From: Shinella sp. WSJ-2 | GTDB lineage: Bacteria; Pseudomonadota; Alphaproteobacteria; Rhizobiales; Rhizobiaceae | NCBI RefSeq assembly: GCF_003432075.1 | Contig: NZ_QWBU01000001.1 | Span: 795,259 to 859,258 of the forward strand | Direction of reading: 5' to 3' | DNA length: 64,000 nt | Shown here: positions 62,797 through 64,000 of the stretch, one piece after another | Position numbering within the stretch: position 1 is the first letter of the stretch | Layout of the letters: every line of letters begins with the position of its first letter | Notes under the pieces: generated by a model | Told to the model about the DNA's origin: nothing | The model's input: only the letters and a program-made list of their open reading frames with translations | Databases searched by the model: none | Program-made: the position numbers and the translations under genes

Positions 62797-64000
62797 TTGA
62801 CCACTTTCCACGACCTCGGCCTCTCGAAGACCATTGTCGCCACCCTCTCGGCACTCGGCTTCGAAAAGGCAACGCCGATCCAGGAAAAAGCCATTCCGCT
62901 CGTTCTCGAAGGCAGCGACTTGATCGGTCTCGCCCAGACCGGCACCGGCAAGACGGCCGCTTTCGGCCTGCCGATGATCGAGAAGCTGCTCGCCGACCCC
63001 CGCCGTCCCGACCCGCGCAACATCCGAGCCCTCATTCTCGCGCCGACCCGCGAACTGGTAAACCAGATCGCCGACAATCTGCGTGACTTCGTCAAGAAGA
63101 CCCCGCTGCGCGTCGTCACCGTCGTCGGTGGGGCGTCGATCAACAAGCAGTCGGAGATGCTGAACCGCGGCACCGACATCCTCGTCGCCACCCCCGGCCG
63201 CCTGCTCGACCTCGTCGCCCGCAAGGCTGTGACGCTGACGCAGGCCCGCTATCTCGTGCTCGACGAAGCCGACCAGATGCTCGACCTCGGCTTCATCCAC
63301 GACCTTCGCAAGATTTCGAAGATGGTGCCGAAGAACCGCCAGACGCTGCTCTTCTCGGCCACCATGCCGAAGCTGATCGGTGAGCTTGCCGGCGAGTATC
63401 TCGTCAACCCGAAGAAGGTCGAAGTGACCCCGCCTGGCAAGGCCGCCGACAAGGTGGAACAATATGTCCATCACGTTCCCGGTAAAGACCAGAAGGCGCA
63501 GATCCTGCGCAAGACGCTCACCGAAAACCCGGATGGCCTGTCGCTCGTCTTCTCGCGCACCAAGCATGGTGCCGAAAAGCTTATGAAGCATCTCGACCAT
63601 ATCGGCTTCAAGGCCGCCTCTATCCACGGCAACAAGAGCCAGGGCCAGCGCGAGCGCGCACTGAAGGCGTTCCGTGACGGCGAAATCCGCGTGCTCGTCG
63701 CCACCGACGTTGCCGCCCGCGGCATCGACATTCCCGGCGTGACGCACGTCTACAACTACGACCTGCCGGAAGTGGCGGACGCCTATGTCCACCGCATCGG
63801 CCGCACGGCCCGCAACGGCCGCGACGGCATCGCGATCGCCTTCTGCACGCCGGATGAAGCGCATCTCCTGCGCGACATCGAGAAGCTGATGGGCATTCAG
63901 ATCACCGTCGCCAGCGGCGAGGCCCCGGCCGTCGTCACCGCCGGCCCCGGCGGCAAGCGCAAGCCGCGCAGCGGCAGCGGCCACCGCGCCAGCCAGGGCC
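62797..64000 (+). CDS. DEAD-box RNA helicase, RhlE-like, 3' end cut off by window edge
   Basis: The frame opens at TTG 62797 (AAAGG eight bases before) and is open to the right edge, 401 codons. All helicase motifs are present: Q motif GFEKATPIQEKAIP, I AQTGTGKT, Ia PTRELV, Ib TPGR, II LDEADQMLD, III SAT, IV LVFSRTK, V ATDVAARGIDI, VI HRIGRTARNGRDG. The end begins a basic, Gly-rich tail (GGKRKPRSGSGHRASQG). Rhizobia carry several such genes, often cold-induced, acting in ribosome assembly or RNA turnover. A TTG start and a long leader suggest low or regulated translation. Confidence 0.93.
   Translation, partial: MTTFHDLGLSKTIVATLSALGFEKATPIQEKAIPLVLEGSDLIGLAQTGTGKTAAFGLPMIEKLLADPRRPDPRNIRALILAPTRELVNQIADNLRDFVKKTPLRVVTVVGGASINKQSEMLNRGTDILVATPGRLLDLVARKAVTLTQARYLVLDEADQMLDLGFIHDLRKISKMVPKNRQTLLFSATMPKLIGELAGEYLVNPKKVEVTPPGKAADKVEQYVHHVPGKDQKAQILRKTLTENPDGLSLVFSRTKHGAEKLMKHLDHIGFKAASIHGNKSQGQRERALKAFRDGEIRVLVATDVAARGIDIPGVTHVYNYDLPEVADAYVHRIGRTARNGRDGIAIAFCTPDEAHLLRDIEKLMGIQITVASGEAPAVVTAGPGGKRKPRSGSGHRASQG

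Overview
The window looks like a chromosomal segment of a Rhizobiaceae member (Rhizobium/Ensifer/Shinella-like alphaproteobacterium). It has high GC and dense genes, with several markers of the group: a fused anthranilate synthase trpE(G) behind a Trp-Trp-Trp leader peptide, the choline transporter choXWV, a NolR-type ArsR regulator, bacA, bdhA next to xdhC, and AglA-type alpha-glucosidase. The genus is inferred from gene content only. No rRNA, tRNA, CRISPR array, insertion sequence, prophage or replication origin was seen. Starts were moved to match ribosome binding sites and family N-termini where the longest frame was clearly over-extended.

Layout, 1-15 kb: a cation-efflux gene cut by the left edge; the trp attenuation region and trpE(G); three small or secreted proteins; fhs; then a compact five-gene minus-strand operon (7.1-13.7 kb) built around an AAA+ ATPase, with a long coiled-coil protein, two uncharacterised proteins and a DUF2333 membrane protein. 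This operon is the best candidate for an undescribed system. A c-type cytochrome and thymidine kinase follow. 15-24.4 kb: choXWV (choline import), a HugZ-like protein, nolR, a beta-alanine:pyruvate aminotransferase, a DUF4166/DCC pair and an aldose-epimerase-like protein. 24.4-38.9 kb: adenine deaminase, alpha-glucosidase, an Ldh-family protein plus 2-keto-3-deoxygluconate kinase, a PEBP protein, an AraC regulator, der with a YfgM-like neighbour, NnrU, a polysaccharide deacetylase, BacA, an MFS transporter and methionine aminopeptidase. 38.9-44.4 kb: an LLM flavoprotein, an ECF42-type sigma factor with its DGPF (YciI) partner and an AHSA1-like protein, a Cys-cluster protein and glpK.

44.5-52.4 kb is mainly purine and hydroxybutyrate catabolism: bdhA, xdhC, a LysR regulator, guanine deaminase (guaD) and the minus-strand operon puuE-uraD-allA-uraH. 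With adenine deaminase at 24.5 kb these cover guanine/adenine deamination and hydroxyisourate to glyoxylate plus urea. Xanthine dehydrogenase subunits and a urate oxidase are not in the window. 52.5-64 kb: a PRC-barrel protein, a FAD oxidoreductase and MnmD methyltransferase whose divergent start codons share two bases (a possible split MnmC), a cytoplasmic multi-PAS hybrid histidine kinase, an MttB-family methyltransferase without in-frame amber codon, a small secreted protein, a host-attachment family protein, an AlkD-like protein and a DEAD-box helicase cut by the right edge.

Every assignment comes from reading motifs, start signals and gene order. No database search was run.
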